Shown: positions 6,639-14,048 of the stretch, piece after piece
Layout of the letters: every line of letters starts with the position of its first letter
Position numbering within the stretch: position 1 is the stretch's first letter
Position numbers and translations under genes: made by a program
Origin: CAKAHY01 sp041848045
GTDB lineage: Bacteria > Bacillota > Clostridia > Lachnospirales > Lachnospiraceae
DNA: 29,341 bases
Assembly (NCBI GenBank): GCA_041848045.1
Contig: JBGZHY010000092.1
Coordinates: forward strand, 1-29,341
Direction of reading: 5' to 3'
The notes under the pieces: model-generated
What the model was told of the DNA's origin: nothing
Databases searched by the model: none
Seen by the model: only the letters and a program-made list of their open reading frames with translations

Positions 6639-8735
6639 TTATGGTGCGCTGCCGCTTTCCGTCTGCCCCGCCGTACTCTCCTCCGTTACCCCCGTAGAGC
6701 CTTCTCCGCTCTCATCCAGATAACCCTCACTCGGTACCACTTCATCCTGGGCATAGGTGCTGCTCTCTCCGGCAGTGCTTTCCTCTTCCGTACTCTCTGC
6801 GGTGCTCTCTTCTTCCCCCGTGCTTTCCGTACCGGAACGTATGCCTTCCCCGGCACTGTCCTCCGCCTCTGTTTCCGTTTGCGGAAATACACCCATATAA
6901 GGCAGAACTTCCGCCATGATTTTACTGAATATGGTGCTGGCATAAGAAGAATGCGCCTGATCCTCCACCCCCGGCTGGTCTATCAGCACATAACACAAAA
7001 CCTGCGGATTGTCCGTCGGCGCAAAGCCGATGAAGGAAACCACATAATTGCCGGAGCCTCTCGGATATTTCTGTGCCGTTCCCGTTTTGCCCCCGACATC
7101 ATAGCCTTCCACCTTAGCGGCGGAGCCTGTTCCCTCCGCAACCGTCCTGCGCAGAGCTTCGTTGATAAAGGCACTGGTGGAGTCGGATACGGTTTCCTTG
7201 ACCAGCTTAGGCTCTATGTTTCTGACAACGAGTCCCTGGGGATTAAGAACCTGCTTAACCACATGAGGCTCATAATAATATCCGCCGTTGATGACGCTGC
7301 ACATTGCCGCTGCCGTTTGTATCATGGTGGTGTTGTAATTTTGTCCGAAAGAGTTGGTCGCCAAGTCCGTAGACCGCATGCTCTCCTTGCTGTGGATCAG
7401 GGTTGCCGTATCCGCTTCCCCCGGTAAATCCACACCGGTTTTCTGACCGAAGCCGAAACGTTCCATATAAGGCGCAAATTTATCCACACCCATAGTTGCG
7501 CTGATTTGCATCATCGCATCATTGCAGCTGACAATCAAAGACTCTGCCGTTGTCAGCGTTCCGTGACCGTTTCTTGCATTGCAACGAATCTGCCATCCCC
7601 CCACATGCTGTCCGCCGTCGCAGTAAAAGCTTGTATCCTTGCCGATAGCGCCTTCCTCCAAAGCGGCAGCAACGGTAAAGACCTTGGAAGGGGATCCCGG
7701 CTCATAGGTATCGCTGACCACAAAGTTTCTCCATTGGGTGTTCCATGCGATATTCTGCTCCTCCTCCGTCATGGCGTCAATTTCTTCCTGTGTATAATAA
7801 TACTGCAAATCCTTGGGATTGTTCAAATCAAATTTTCGACTGCTTGCCAAGGCAAGAATTTCGCCATTTTTCGGATTCATAATCAAAACGGCGGTAACCT
7901 TGCTTCTTGCCGTGGCTTCCCATTCCGCAATATATTTTTCCGCAATATTTTGTATATTCAAATCAATGGTGGACACCAGCGTATTTCCGTTGGTCGGCGG
8001 TTTGATCACCCTTTCCAAGGTACTTTCCTCATTCAGATAGCCGTACTCTCTCCCCGCATTTCCGATTAAATCCGCATTGTAATACTGTTCTATCCCTCCG
8101 GTTCCCATGCTGCCGTCCGCGGAAGCAAAGCCCAGCACATTGCTTGCCGCCGTATCATAGGGATATTCCCGCAAATACGCTTCCTCGAACCAGACCCCGT
8201 GAACCTTCTGACCGCTGCCCAGATTGGCCTGTTCCTCGTTATAGGCCTTCATCTTTTCATTAAATTCATTTCTCTTTTCATAACTGATATGTTTTTCATA
8301 TCGTACATAGGAGCTGCCCTGTTTTTCCTCCAGGGTTTTTTTGAGCTCCGCCTCCTCGTAGCCGAAAACCTTAACGAGCAGGTCCACCGTGGGCTGCAGG
8401 TAGGCCTCAGGCCTATAGTAAATTTGAGAAGGATCTAAAATGACATTATAAACCTTGTTGCTGATGGCCAGATAGGTACCGTTTCTGTCCATAATATCCC
8501 CTCTTTTATAGGGGATTTCCCTGGAATCGTATTTTTGCTGTGATAGTATCTTTTGATTATAAGCATCGGCGTTTTTATGCTGTATCCAGAAAATACGAAA
8601 AATTAAAGCGAATAAAGCTAGCATTATAACCGCAAGTGCGAATGCTAGCTTTCTCTGCATATATGGTAGGAATAATTTGATTCTCTTACTTTTGACTTTC
8701 GGCTCCGGTCGCCTATTGGTTTGGAATGTCTTCAT
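6639..8735 (-). CDS. ftsI: Class B penicillin-binding protein (FtsI/PBP2b/SpoVD type) with acidic Ser/Thr tail
   Basis: This is a septal peptidoglycan transpeptidase partner of FtsW, anchored in the membrane with an extracellular active site. The 698 residues have a basic cytoplasmic N terminus and a transmembrane helix (about 30-50). The dimerisation/pedestal domain has 'RGDIMDRNGTYLA' (78-90). The transpeptidase domain has all three motifs: S348-P-S-K351, S403-C-N405 and K550-T-G552. After the fold ends (about 618) there is an 80-residue low-complexity tail rich in Glu, Ser, Thr and Gly; no PASTA domain is seen, unlike SpoVD or PBP2x. The start overlaps the ftsL end by 23 bp, with AAGG five bases upstream. 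FtsI versus SpoVD cannot be settled by sequence, but absence of PASTA and dcw location favour the vegetative enzyme. Confidence 0.93.
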   Translation of the reverse strand: MKTFQTNRRPEPKVKSKRIKLFLPYMQRKLAFALAVIMLALFALIFRIFWIQHKNADAYNQKILSQQKYDSREIPYKRGDIMDRNGTYLAISNKVYNVILDPSQIYYRPEAYLQPTVDLLVKVFGYEEAELKKTLEEKQGSSYVRYEKHISYEKRNEFNEKMKAYNEEQANLGSGQKVHGVWFEEAYLREYPYDTAASNVLGFASADGSMGTGGIEQYYNADLIGNAGREYGYLNEESTLERVIKPPTNGNTLVSTIDLNIQNIAEKYIAEWEATARSKVTAVLIMNPKNGEILALASSRKFDLNNPKDLQYYYTQEEIDAMTEEEQNIAWNTQWRNFVVSDTYEPGSPSKVFTVAAALEEGAIGKDTSFYCDGGQHVGGWQIRCNARNGHGTLTTAESLIVSCNDAMMQISATMGVDKFAPYMERFGFGQKTGVDLPGEADTATLIHSKESMRSTDLATNSFGQNYNTTMIQTAAAMCSVINGGYYYEPHVVKQVLNPQGLVVRNIEPKLVKETVSDSTSAFINEALRRTVAEGTGSAAKVEGYDVGGKTGTAQKYPRGSGNYVVSFIGFAPTDNPQVLCYVLIDQPGVEDQAHSSYASTIFSKIMAEVLPYMGVFPQTETEAEDSAGEGIRSGTESTGEEESTAESTEEESTAGESSTYAQDEVVPSEGYLDESGEGSTGVTEESTAGQTESGSAP

Positions 8736-9198
8736 ACTGCCTTACGTACTCACTTTCCGTCTTATCATACTTAATTACCTGACTTTGATTCGCATATACC
8801 ATGCCCAGTCTGCCGGTCGCCGTTTGAAAAATCTCATCCAAATCAATACTGGCGTGAATGCTTGCTTCCTTTGCATCATTCTCGCTCTTAAGCTTCTCCA
8901 AGTCCTTTTCCATGTTTTCTATCGTCTTCATGCTTTTCTGCAAAGCGGATTCCGCGCGCAGATAAGACATACAAAAGAAAGATACGGCAGCCACGGCAAG
9001 CACCAATCCGAAAAACGAGGTCCAAGGCATCGCTTTGGAATTGGCGTGCAGCCTCTGCACGTTTCTGTCCTTCATCTGCTGTACATCTCTTTTTTGCTGT
9101 TTTCTGTACTCCGGCTGCTCATCGATCTTTCTGACCGTATTCCCATCCGTATACGCTCGGTAAGCGTCGTATGTTTTTCCCCTTGTTCTTTTCATCAT
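8713..9198 (-). CDS. ftsL: FtsL-like septal protein
   Basis: This is a short bitopic divisome protein. Its 161 residues have a charged cytoplasmic region (1-52, many Lys, Arg and Gln), one transmembrane segment (about 54-75, WTSFFGLVLAVAAVSFF) and an extracellular heptad-rich coiled coil (about 78-120, 'LQKSMKTIENMEKDLEKLKSENDAKEA' region). The short C-terminal tail contains 'ATGRLGMVYANQSQVIKYD', typical of FtsL/DivIC proteins. FtsL sequences diverge widely; topology and location between rsmH and the PBP gene make the call. The 50-residue cytoplasmic extension is longer than in Bacillus FtsL. Two consecutive ATGs are present; the ribosome site is weak (GTGGGT). Confidence 0.85.
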   Translation of the reverse strand: MMKRTRGKTYDAYRAYTDGNTVRKIDEQPEYRKQQKRDVQQMKDRNVQRLHANSKAMPWTSFFGLVLAVAAVSFFCMSYLRAESALQKSMKTIENMEKDLEKLKSENDAKEASIHASIDLDEIFQTATGRLGMVYANQSQVIKYDKTESEYVRQYEDIPNQ

Positions 9199-9223
9199 AA
9201 CCCACTCTTTCTACTCTAACTTC

Positions 9224-10162
9224 CTATCCTAATCGTTCAAATACTCTCAACTTCGCACTTTTGGCTCTGGAATTTCCCTCCACCTCCGCCTTTTGCGGAA
9301 GAATCGCTTTCTTTGTAACTATCCTGCCTTTACTTTTTTTTCCGCACACACACAGCGGAAAATCCGAAGGACAGGTACAAGGATTCTCATTTCTTCTAAA
9401 TATGGTTTTTACTATCCGATCTTCCAAGGAATGGAAGGTAATAATGGCCAATCTCCCGCCGGGCTTGAGCAAATCAATCATCTTATCTATGGACTCTTCC
9501 AAAACCTTCAGCTCTTTGTTCAGCTCAATGCGAATCGCCTGAAAACTTCGTTTGGCGGGATGTCCGCCCGTCACCTGTATCTTCATGGGAATCGCCCCCT
9601 TGATGATTTCGCTTAACTCCCCTGTCGTTTCAATCTCTTTGTTCGCCCTGTAGCGCACAATATGCTTGGCAATATTCTTGGCAAATCTGTCTTCTCCGTA
9701 ATCCCTGATGATGCGGAACAGTTCAGCCTCCGAATAAAGATTGACAATATCCTTTGCCGTTTCCGTCTGTCTGTCGTCCATACGCATATCCAAAGGGGCA
9801 TCCATCCGATAGCTGAAGCCTCTGTCTGCCGTATCCAGTTGATAGGACGAAACTCCCAAATCCAAGTAAATGCCGTCCACCTTATCTATACCGAGGCTCT
9901 GCAGCACCTTGTCGATATTGCCGTAATTGTCCCTGACTATCGTAAAATGTTCCTGACCGTATACCCGCAGCCGTTCTCCTGCTGCCGCAATCGCATCCTT
10001 ATCCTGATCGATGCCGATCAGCCTGCCTTTGGTAAGCTTCTCGCAGACCATGCTTGCATGTCCGCCGCCTCCCAAGGTTCCATCCACATAGATGCCGTCC
10101 TCCCGTATCTGCAGGGAAGCGATGGTTTCCTCCGGCAGAACGGATTGATGTACAAATATCAT
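9224..10162 (-). CDS. rsmH: 16S rRNA (cytosine(1402)-N(4))-methyltransferase
   Basis: RsmH (MraW) methylates N4 of C1402 in the 16S rRNA decoding centre using SAM. The 312 residues match the family length. The opening 'FVHQSVLPEETI' corresponds to the conserved HxxVLLxE start. The SAM-binding motif is DGTLGGGGHA (27-36), followed by 'GIYLDLGVSSYQLD', 'RGFSYRMDAPLDMRMD', 'GHPAKRSFQAIRIELN' and 'GGRLAIITFHSLEDRIVK'. The Cys cluster 'CTCPSDFPLCVCG' near the C terminus is typical of Firmicute members. The ATG overlaps the mraZ stop in ATGA, so translation is coupled. Confidence 0.97.
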   Translation of the reverse strand: MIFVHQSVLPEETIASLQIREDGIYVDGTLGGGGHASMVCEKLTKGRLIGIDQDKDAIAAAGERLRVYGQEHFTIVRDNYGNIDKVLQSLGIDKVDGIYLDLGVSSYQLDTADRGFSYRMDAPLDMRMDDRQTETAKDIVNLYSEAELFRIIRDYGEDRFAKNIAKHIVRYRANKEIETTGELSEIIKGAIPMKIQVTGGHPAKRSFQAIRIELNKELKVLEESIDKMIDLLKPGGRLAIITFHSLEDRIVKTIFRRNENPCTCPSDFPLCVCGKKSKGRIVTKKAILPQKAEVEGNSRAKSAKLRVFERLG

Positions 10163-10590
10163 AGGGTAATACCGGACTCATACAGATTTTTCGCCGCCGT
10201 ATCGGTATCCATATCGGAAGCCTTCTCCCACACATCCTTGGACCAGATTTCCACATGGTCAATATTTCCGATGACCACGGCATCCTTATCAATGCCGGCA
10301 TAGGTACGCAGGGGCGCAGGAATCAAAATCCTTCCCTGCTTATCCGTTTCCAGAACGCTGGCGCTGCCCACAATCATACGGCGAAGGGTACGGGCGTCCA
10401 CACTGGTCATCGGCATCAATGCCAGCTTGGCTTGCAGCTCTTCCCAATTTTTCAGTGCATATACGGCGAGGCAGTTATCAAAGCCCTTGGTGATCACAAA
10501 TTCTTCTCCCAGCTGCTCACGGAATTTAGAAGGGATAATGACTCTTCCCTTCACATCAACTGTATGATTAAACTCCCCCATGAACATCAT
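10159..10590 (-). CDS. mraZ: Transcriptional regulator MraZ
   Basis: MraZ is an AbrB-fold DNA-binding protein that controls the dcw operon and sits first in it. The 143 residues hold two tandem MraZ domains, each with the DxKGRxxxP signature: 'HTVDVKGRVIIPSKFRE' near the N terminus and 'ETDKQGRILIPAPLRTYAG' in the second half. A GTG at 10602 would add four residues, but the ATG at 10590 is preferred because GGTGAT just upstream pairs with the 16S 3' end and the protein then begins MMFMGEFNHTVD, as usual. Three MraZ boxes lie directly upstream of this start codon, which argues for autoregulation. Confidence 0.96.
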   Translation of the reverse strand: MMFMGEFNHTVDVKGRVIIPSKFREQLGEEFVITKGFDNCLAVYALKNWEELQAKLALMPMTSVDARTLRRMIVGSASVLETDKQGRILIPAPLRTYAGIDKDAVVIGNIDHVEIWSKDVWEKASDMDTDTAAKNLYESGITL

Positions 10591-10598
10591 TTTATCAC

Positions 10599-10622
10599 CC
10601 ACTTTTTACCACTATTCTCCAC
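10599..10622 (-). promoter_or_regulatory. MraZ operator: three GTGG boxes with 10-bp period
   Basis: Minus strand: GTGGA, GTGGT and GTGGG, starting at 10622, 10612 and 10602, exactly 10 bp apart with AT-rich 5-bp spacers. This is the known MraZ binding architecture (TGGG-like boxes in tandem, 5-bp spacers). They lie between the transcription start expected from the adjacent -10 and the mraZ ATG. Confidence 0.85.
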
Positions 10623-10632
10623 CGTTGAGTAA

Positions 10633-10661
10633 ATTTTATCGGAAAACCCCAAAAAGCGCAA
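10633..10661 (-). promoter_or_regulatory. dcw cluster promoter upstream of mraZ
   Basis: Minus strand: TTGCGC (10661-10656), 17-bp spacer, TAAAAT (10638-10633). The start is expected near 10626, just before the MraZ boxes, so bound MraZ would cover the start site. Confidence 0.75.
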
Positions 10662-10729
10662 GCATAATTCCCCCAAAAATACTTCCAAAAATCCCGAAAA
10701 TACCTGATATATCTGCACAAAAAACGGAG

Positions 10730-10745
10730 GTGGGGAAAAGTGGGG
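10730..10745 (+). promoter_or_regulatory. Possible second MraZ-box pair in inverted orientation
   Basis: Plus strand: GTGGGG at 10730-10735 and again at 10740-10745, 10 bp apart, the same period as the MraZ boxes but on the opposite strand and about 130 bp upstream. Function is inferred only from the repeat. Confidence 0.35.
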
Positions 10746-10763
10746 ATTGGTAGATACGACCAA

Positions 10764-10801
10764 ACAAAAAAAGAGAACCTATTCTCATCATAAGTTCTCT
10801 T
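10764..10801 (-). terminator. Rho-independent terminator after lgt
   Basis: Minus strand: an 8-bp perfect stem AAGAGAAC/GTTCTCTT (10801-10794 with 10778-10771), 15-nt loop, followed by a T run. It separates lgt from the dcw promoter. Confidence 0.8.
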
Positions 10802-10902
10802 ACAAAATATCGTCAGACCTGTTTTCAAAACAACAAGATATAGTGAATAAATGCCTTTGTGCTTATTGACTATAATTTTCAGTCTGTTTGTGCGGTATAA
10901 GC

Positions 10903-11757
10903 TTACGTTTTCTTTACACTTTTATGAAGGCACAGCAGCAGTACCGCCGCACACAGACACAAAAAGGCCAACGCCTGCGAAACGGCTATACCGCTTCCAA
11001 ACAACATCAGGGAATCGGTGCGCAGTCCTTCTATCAGGAAACGCCCCAAGCCGTAGCCGCCGATATACAGGTAAAAAATTTCCCCCGTAAAGCGTTGCCG
11101 CTTCCGGTACCACAGTAAAAACAAAAGTAAGGCGATATTCCACATACTCTCATACAAAAAGGTCGGATGTACCTGGATATAGTTCACGCCGCCGACCGAT
11201 ATCATATTGTTCAGCAAATCCTCGCTGATCATGGCAGGGGATACCAAATCCTGGCGCAGCTGCATCGCAAAAAGGTTGTCGGTATATCCGCCGAAAGCTT
11301 CCATATTAAAGAAATTCCCCCATCTTCCAATAGCCTGCCCGATAAGCAGTCCCAAAACACCGGTGTCCGCCATTTCAAGGAAGTTTTTCTTTTTATATTT
11401 GCAAAATACCAGCAGCGTCAAAGCCGCTGCAATGATACCGCCGTAAATGGCAAGCCCCCCCGCCCGAATATTCACTATTTCAAGCAGATGATTCCGATAA
11501 TAATGCCATGAGAATATCACATAATACAGGCGGGCGCCGATAATGGCAAAAATAATGGCATATAAGGCAAAATCACTGTACAGCTCAGGGTCCTGCCCCC
11601 GCCTTTTCGCATCCTGTTTTGCAAGCCATAAGCCTGCCATCATACCGCAGGCGATAATGATTCCATAAAAAGCAATCTCGAAGCCGAATATCCGAATGCT
11701 GTTCGGCAGCTTCTGTATCTGTATGCCCAGATGTACAAAACTCAAATCATAAGGCAT
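10903..11757 (-). CDS. lgt: Prolipoprotein diacylglyceryl transferase
   Basis: Lgt attaches diacylglycerol from phosphatidylglycerol to the lipobox Cys of prolipoproteins in the membrane; two substrate-binding lipoproteins in this window are likely clients. The 284 residues have about seven hydrophobic segments. The Lgt signature GRWGNFFNMEAFGG lies at 144-157, with 'RAGGLAIYGG' (98-107) and a C-terminal 'GYGLGRFLIEGLRTDSL'. The start is ATG at 11757, preceded by AGGAGG; an in-frame start at 11841 would add 28 residues across the promoter and is rejected. The gene appears monocistronic, with an extended -10 upstream and a terminator downstream. Confidence 0.95.
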   Translation of the reverse strand: MPYDLSFVHLGIQIQKLPNSIRIFGFEIAFYGIIIACGMMAGLWLAKQDAKRRGQDPELYSDFALYAIIFAIIGARLYYVIFSWHYYRNHLLEIVNIRAGGLAIYGGIIAAALTLLVFCKYKKKNFLEMADTGVLGLLIGQAIGRWGNFFNMEAFGGYTDNLFAMQLRQDLVSPAMISEDLLNNMISVGGVNYIQVHPTFLYESMWNIALLLFLLWYRKRQRFTGEIFYLYIGGYGLGRFLIEGLRTDSLMLFGSGIAVSQALAFLCLCAAVLLLCLHKSVKKT

Positions 11758-11794
11758 GCTCCTTCTTCCTCCTACTCTTTTTCTTATCTCCCCC

Positions 11795-11803
11795 AGTATA
11801 GCA
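11795..11803 (-). promoter_or_regulatory. Extended -10 element of lgt
   Basis: Minus strand TGC-TATACT (11803-11795), about 38 bp upstream of the lgt ATG. No good -35 is seen at the expected distance; the TG extension may compensate. Confidence 0.5.
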
Positions 11804-11861
11804 CTTGTTTCTCCATTAGGGTATCTTTTTTTTGCAGGCACTGTTCTAAAGTCCGCAAATA

Positions 11862-11870
11862 TGCTATATT
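11862..11870 (+). promoter_or_regulatory. Extended -10 element of the methyltransferase gene
   Basis: Plus strand TGC-TATATT (11862-11870), with only a weak -35 (TGTTCT) upstream. The start is expected near 11877, at the edge of the palindrome at 11878. Confidence 0.5.
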
Positions 11871-11877
11871 AGATGTG

Positions 11878-11893
11878 GTTAGTATGTACTAAC
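11878..11893. promoter_or_regulatory. 16-bp palindromic operator before the methyltransferase
   Basis: GTTAGTA-TG-TACTAAC is a perfect 7+7 inverted repeat starting at the expected transcription start and ending 20 bp before the ATG, the position of a repressor site. The cognate regulator is not evident in the window. Confidence 0.6.
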
Positions 11894-11913
11894 AAACTTT
11901 AGGGAGGTATCTG

Positions 11914-12714
11914 ATGATGAAAATAAAATTAAGCGGCGTAATGGAAACCCTGCTCATTACCTTGGATATCCGCGCCAAAGATTACAAAGCCAATCCCTCC
12001 GTACTGCAGGATAAAAAGTCGGCGGAAATTGCGGAGCAGATAGATTACGATTTTGACGCTCTGCAAAATGACCTCAAAAACTATATCGGTGTTCTTTCCA
12101 GAGCCAAAATCATGGACAGAGAGGTCAGAAAATTTATTGAAAAACACCCCGACTGTCATATTGTATCCCTGGGCTCCGGTTTGGATACACGTTTTACCCG
12201 GGTGGACAACGGCAAAATCCATTGGTATGACATTGATTTTCCGGAAGTCATAAAACTGCGACAAAAATTTTTCACCGAAAATGAGCGGGTAAAGTGCATT
12301 GCCAAATCCGCTCTGGACAGGGAGTGGACCGAGGAAATCCAACACGGGGACAATGAGCTTTTAATTCTGTCGGAGGGTATGCTGATGTATCTGAAGCCGG
12401 AAGAGGTAAAGAAGCTTCTGCATATACTGACGGATTCCTTTACCTCTTTTACCCTGCACCTTGACTGCGTTTCCAAGCTGACGGTAAATCGTGCCAAAAT
12501 GAACAAGGCGGTCAGCAAGACAAAGTCCGAATATTACTTCGGTGTATCAAAGGGCAAAGAAATCACCGCACTGAACCCGAAGTTGAAGCAAATCGGATAT
12601 ATCAATTTTACCGACGATTTTAAGACTTGGATGAAGGGTATACAGCAAGTCTTCATTCCTCTTGTCTATCTCTTTAACAACCGGCTGGTGATGTACCGCT
12701 ACGAAAAGGAATGA
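11914..12714 (+). CDS. LCMT/TcmP-family class I SAM-dependent methyltransferase
   Basis: The 266-residue protein belongs to the leucine carboxyl methyltransferase-like family (PF04072; TcmP/Omt-type O-methyltransferases). The visible signature is 'IVSLGSGLDTRFTRVDNG' (83-100), the family's SAM motif I GxGLDTR, followed by 'WYDIDFPEVIKLRQ' (104-117), its second hallmark. Bacterial members act on small molecules or natural-product intermediates; the substrate here is unknown and no biosynthetic genes are adjacent. GGGAGG lies six bases upstream of the first of two ATGs. It is divergent from lgt, preceded by a palindrome that suggests inducible expression, and followed immediately by the ychF promoter, so it is a one-gene unit. 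Confidence 0.85.
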   Translation: MMKIKLSGVMETLLITLDIRAKDYKANPSVLQDKKSAEIAEQIDYDFDALQNDLKNYIGVLSRAKIMDREVRKFIEKHPDCHIVSLGSGLDTRFTRVDNGKIHWYDIDFPEVIKLRQKFFTENERVKCIAKSALDREWTEEIQHGDNELLILSEGMLMYLKPEEVKKLLHILTDSFTSFTLHLDCVSKLTVNRAKMNKAVSKTKSEYYFGVSKGKEITALNPKLKQIGYINFTDDFKTWMKGIQQVFIPLVYLFNNRLVMYRYEKE

Positions 12715-12743
12715 TTGAAAGAGCCCTGCCTTTATGCTATAAT
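12715..12743 (+). promoter_or_regulatory. ychF promoter
   Basis: TTGAAA (12715-12720), 17-bp spacer, TATAAT (12738-12743) with TGC just before the -10. It starts directly after the methyltransferase stop codon and gives a leader of about 110 nt. Confidence 0.85.
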
Positions 12744-12817
12744 TTGTTGTCACAGCAGACTCGCAAAAGTAAGAGAGTTTGTGTAAGAAAGGGTGTACAA
12801 GAAATTTAAGGAAAGGC

Positions 12818-12844
12818 GAAACCCCTGATAAATCAAGGGTTTTC
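12818..12844 (+). other. Hairpin in the ychF leader
   Basis: GAAACCC (12818-12824) can pair with GGGTTTTC (12837-12844) with one bulged T; inner CTGA/TCA may extend the stem. The T run is only four bases. It may be an attenuator or a stability element; no riboswitch class is recognised. Confidence 0.4.
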
Positions 12845-12862
12845 GGACAGGTAAATATAGAA

Positions 12863-13960
12863 ATGAAATTAGGAATTGTAGGTCTGCCCAATGTCGGTAA
12901 AAGCACATTGTTTAATTCATTGACCAAGGCAGGAGCCGGCGCAGCCAACTATCCCTTTTGCACCATAGACCCCAATATCGGCGTGGTCAGTGTACCGGAT
13001 GCTCGTCTGCAGGCTTTAGGCGCTTTGTATCAATCCAAGAAAATCACACCTGCCGTGATTGATTTTGTGGATATTGCAGGGCTTGTCAAGGGAGCCTCCA
13101 AAGGCGAAGGTCTGGGCAACCAGTTCCTTTCCAATATTCGCGAATGTGACGCCATCGTGCACGTTGTACGCTGCTTCGAGGATCCCAATGTCATTCATGT
13201 GGACGGCGGCATAGGTCCTCTAAGAGATATTGAAACCATTCATCTGGAGCTTATCTTTTCCGATATTGAAATCCTGGAACGCCGTATTGCCAAAACGGCA
13301 AAAGGGGCGAATAATGATAAGAGCCTAAAAAAAGAATTGGACATCCTGAAAGCATTAAAGGAAATTTTGGAGAGCGGCAATCTCGCCTCCGCTTTCACCA
13401 GCGAGGACGAAGAGATTCTCGCCTTTGTAAAATCCTTGGGCTTAATCACCTATATGCCGATTATCTTTGCCGCCAATGTGGCAGAAGAAGACGTGGCGGA
13501 TGAAGGTGCAGGCAACGAAAACGTGCAGAAGGTAAAAGCCTTTGCCAAGCAAAACAATTCCAAGGTTTTTGTGGTATCCGCCAAAATCGAAGAGGAAATC
13601 GCACAGCTTGGCGAGGAAGAAAAGGGCGAGTACCTGGAAGCTTTGGGCATTGCCCAATCCGGCTTGGATAAGCTGATTACCGCCAGCTATGATATCTTGG
13701 GACTCCTGTCCTTCCTGACCTCCGGCGAAGAGGAAACCAGAGCCTGGACCATCAAAAAGGGAACCAAGGCGCCAAAAGCCGCGGGGAAGATCCATTCCGA
13801 CATCGAGCGGGGCTTTATCCGCGCCGAGGTTATCCATTATCAGGATTTACTGGACTGCGGTTCCGCCGCCCTTGCCAAAGAAAAGGGTCTGATGCGTCTG
13901 GAAGGAAAGGATTATGTCGTACAGGACGGGGACGTTATCCTGTTCCGCTTTAACGTATAA
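12863..13960 (+). CDS. ychF: Ribosome-associated ATPase YchF (OLA1 family)
   Basis: YchF is an Obg-family P-loop NTPase that prefers ATP and binds ribosomes; it is linked to translation and stress responses. The 365 residues match the family length. The G1 loop is GLPNVGKST (7-15), followed by 'NYPFCTIDPNIGVV' (G2 region) and 'DFVDIAGLVKGASKGEGLGNQFL' (G3). In place of the usual NKxD the protein has 'ANVAEED', as expected for the ATP-specific family. The C-terminal TGS domain includes 'GEEETRAWTIKKGTKAPKAAGKIHSDIERGFIRAEV' and ends 'VQDGDVILFRFNV'. ATG at 12863 gives the canonical MKLGIVGLPNVGKST; an earlier in-frame ATG at 12779 would translate the leader and is rejected. The ribosome site (AGG, about 11 bases away) is weak. 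Confidence 0.97.
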   Translation: MKLGIVGLPNVGKSTLFNSLTKAGAGAANYPFCTIDPNIGVVSVPDARLQALGALYQSKKITPAVIDFVDIAGLVKGASKGEGLGNQFLSNIRECDAIVHVVRCFEDPNVIHVDGGIGPLRDIETIHLELIFSDIEILERRIAKTAKGANNDKSLKKELDILKALKEILESGNLASAFTSEDEEILAFVKSLGLITYMPIIFAANVAEEDVADEGAGNENVQKVKAFAKQNNSKVFVVSAKIEEEIAQLGEEEKGEYLEALGIAQSGLDKLITASYDILGLLSFLTSGEEETRAWTIKKGTKAPKAAGKIHSDIERGFIRAEVIHYQDLLDCGSAALAKEKGLMRLEGKDYVVQDGDVILFRFNV

Positions 13961-13989
13961 AAAAAGCTGTGAAACCGGCTTCGATACAG

Positions 13990-14030
13990 AAAGCGCCGGC
14001 TTCGGTAAAATACCGATTCCGACGCTTTTT
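13990..14030 (+). terminator. Rho-independent terminator after ychF
   Basis: A long hairpin pairs AAAGCG with CGCTTT, CGG with CCG and CGGTA with TACCG around an AAA loop, followed by TTTTT. It lies 30 bp past the ychF stop and faces the convergent troR-like gene. Confidence 0.8.
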
Positions 14031-14048
14031 CAGATTTTTGCCGGGCCT

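Larger units (their letters stand above)
10591..10902. other. Intergenic region between lgt and mraZ
   Basis: This 312-bp gap has no convincing gene. Read on the minus strand it holds the lgt terminator (10801-10764), an AT-rich stretch and the dcw promoter (10661-10633). The MraZ operator (10622-10599) is adjacent to the mraZ start. Two further TGGGG repeats on the plus strand lie at 10731-10745. The 100 bp next to lgt (10803-10902) show nothing recognisable. Confidence 0.75.

Noticed and set aside
10595..10828. 77-codon frame on the minus strand between lgt and mraZ
   Set aside because: It runs through the lgt terminator, the dcw promoter and the MraZ boxes, has odd composition (many Phe, Trp, Tyr) and no ribosome site.
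11758..11841. Longer lgt N terminus
   Set aside because: The 28 extra residues span the extended -10 element and the AGGAGG site that serves the ATG at 11757.
12779..12862. Longer ychF N terminus
   Set aside because: YchF proteins begin at the MKLGIVGLPNVGKS segment; the upstream part is leader with a hairpin.
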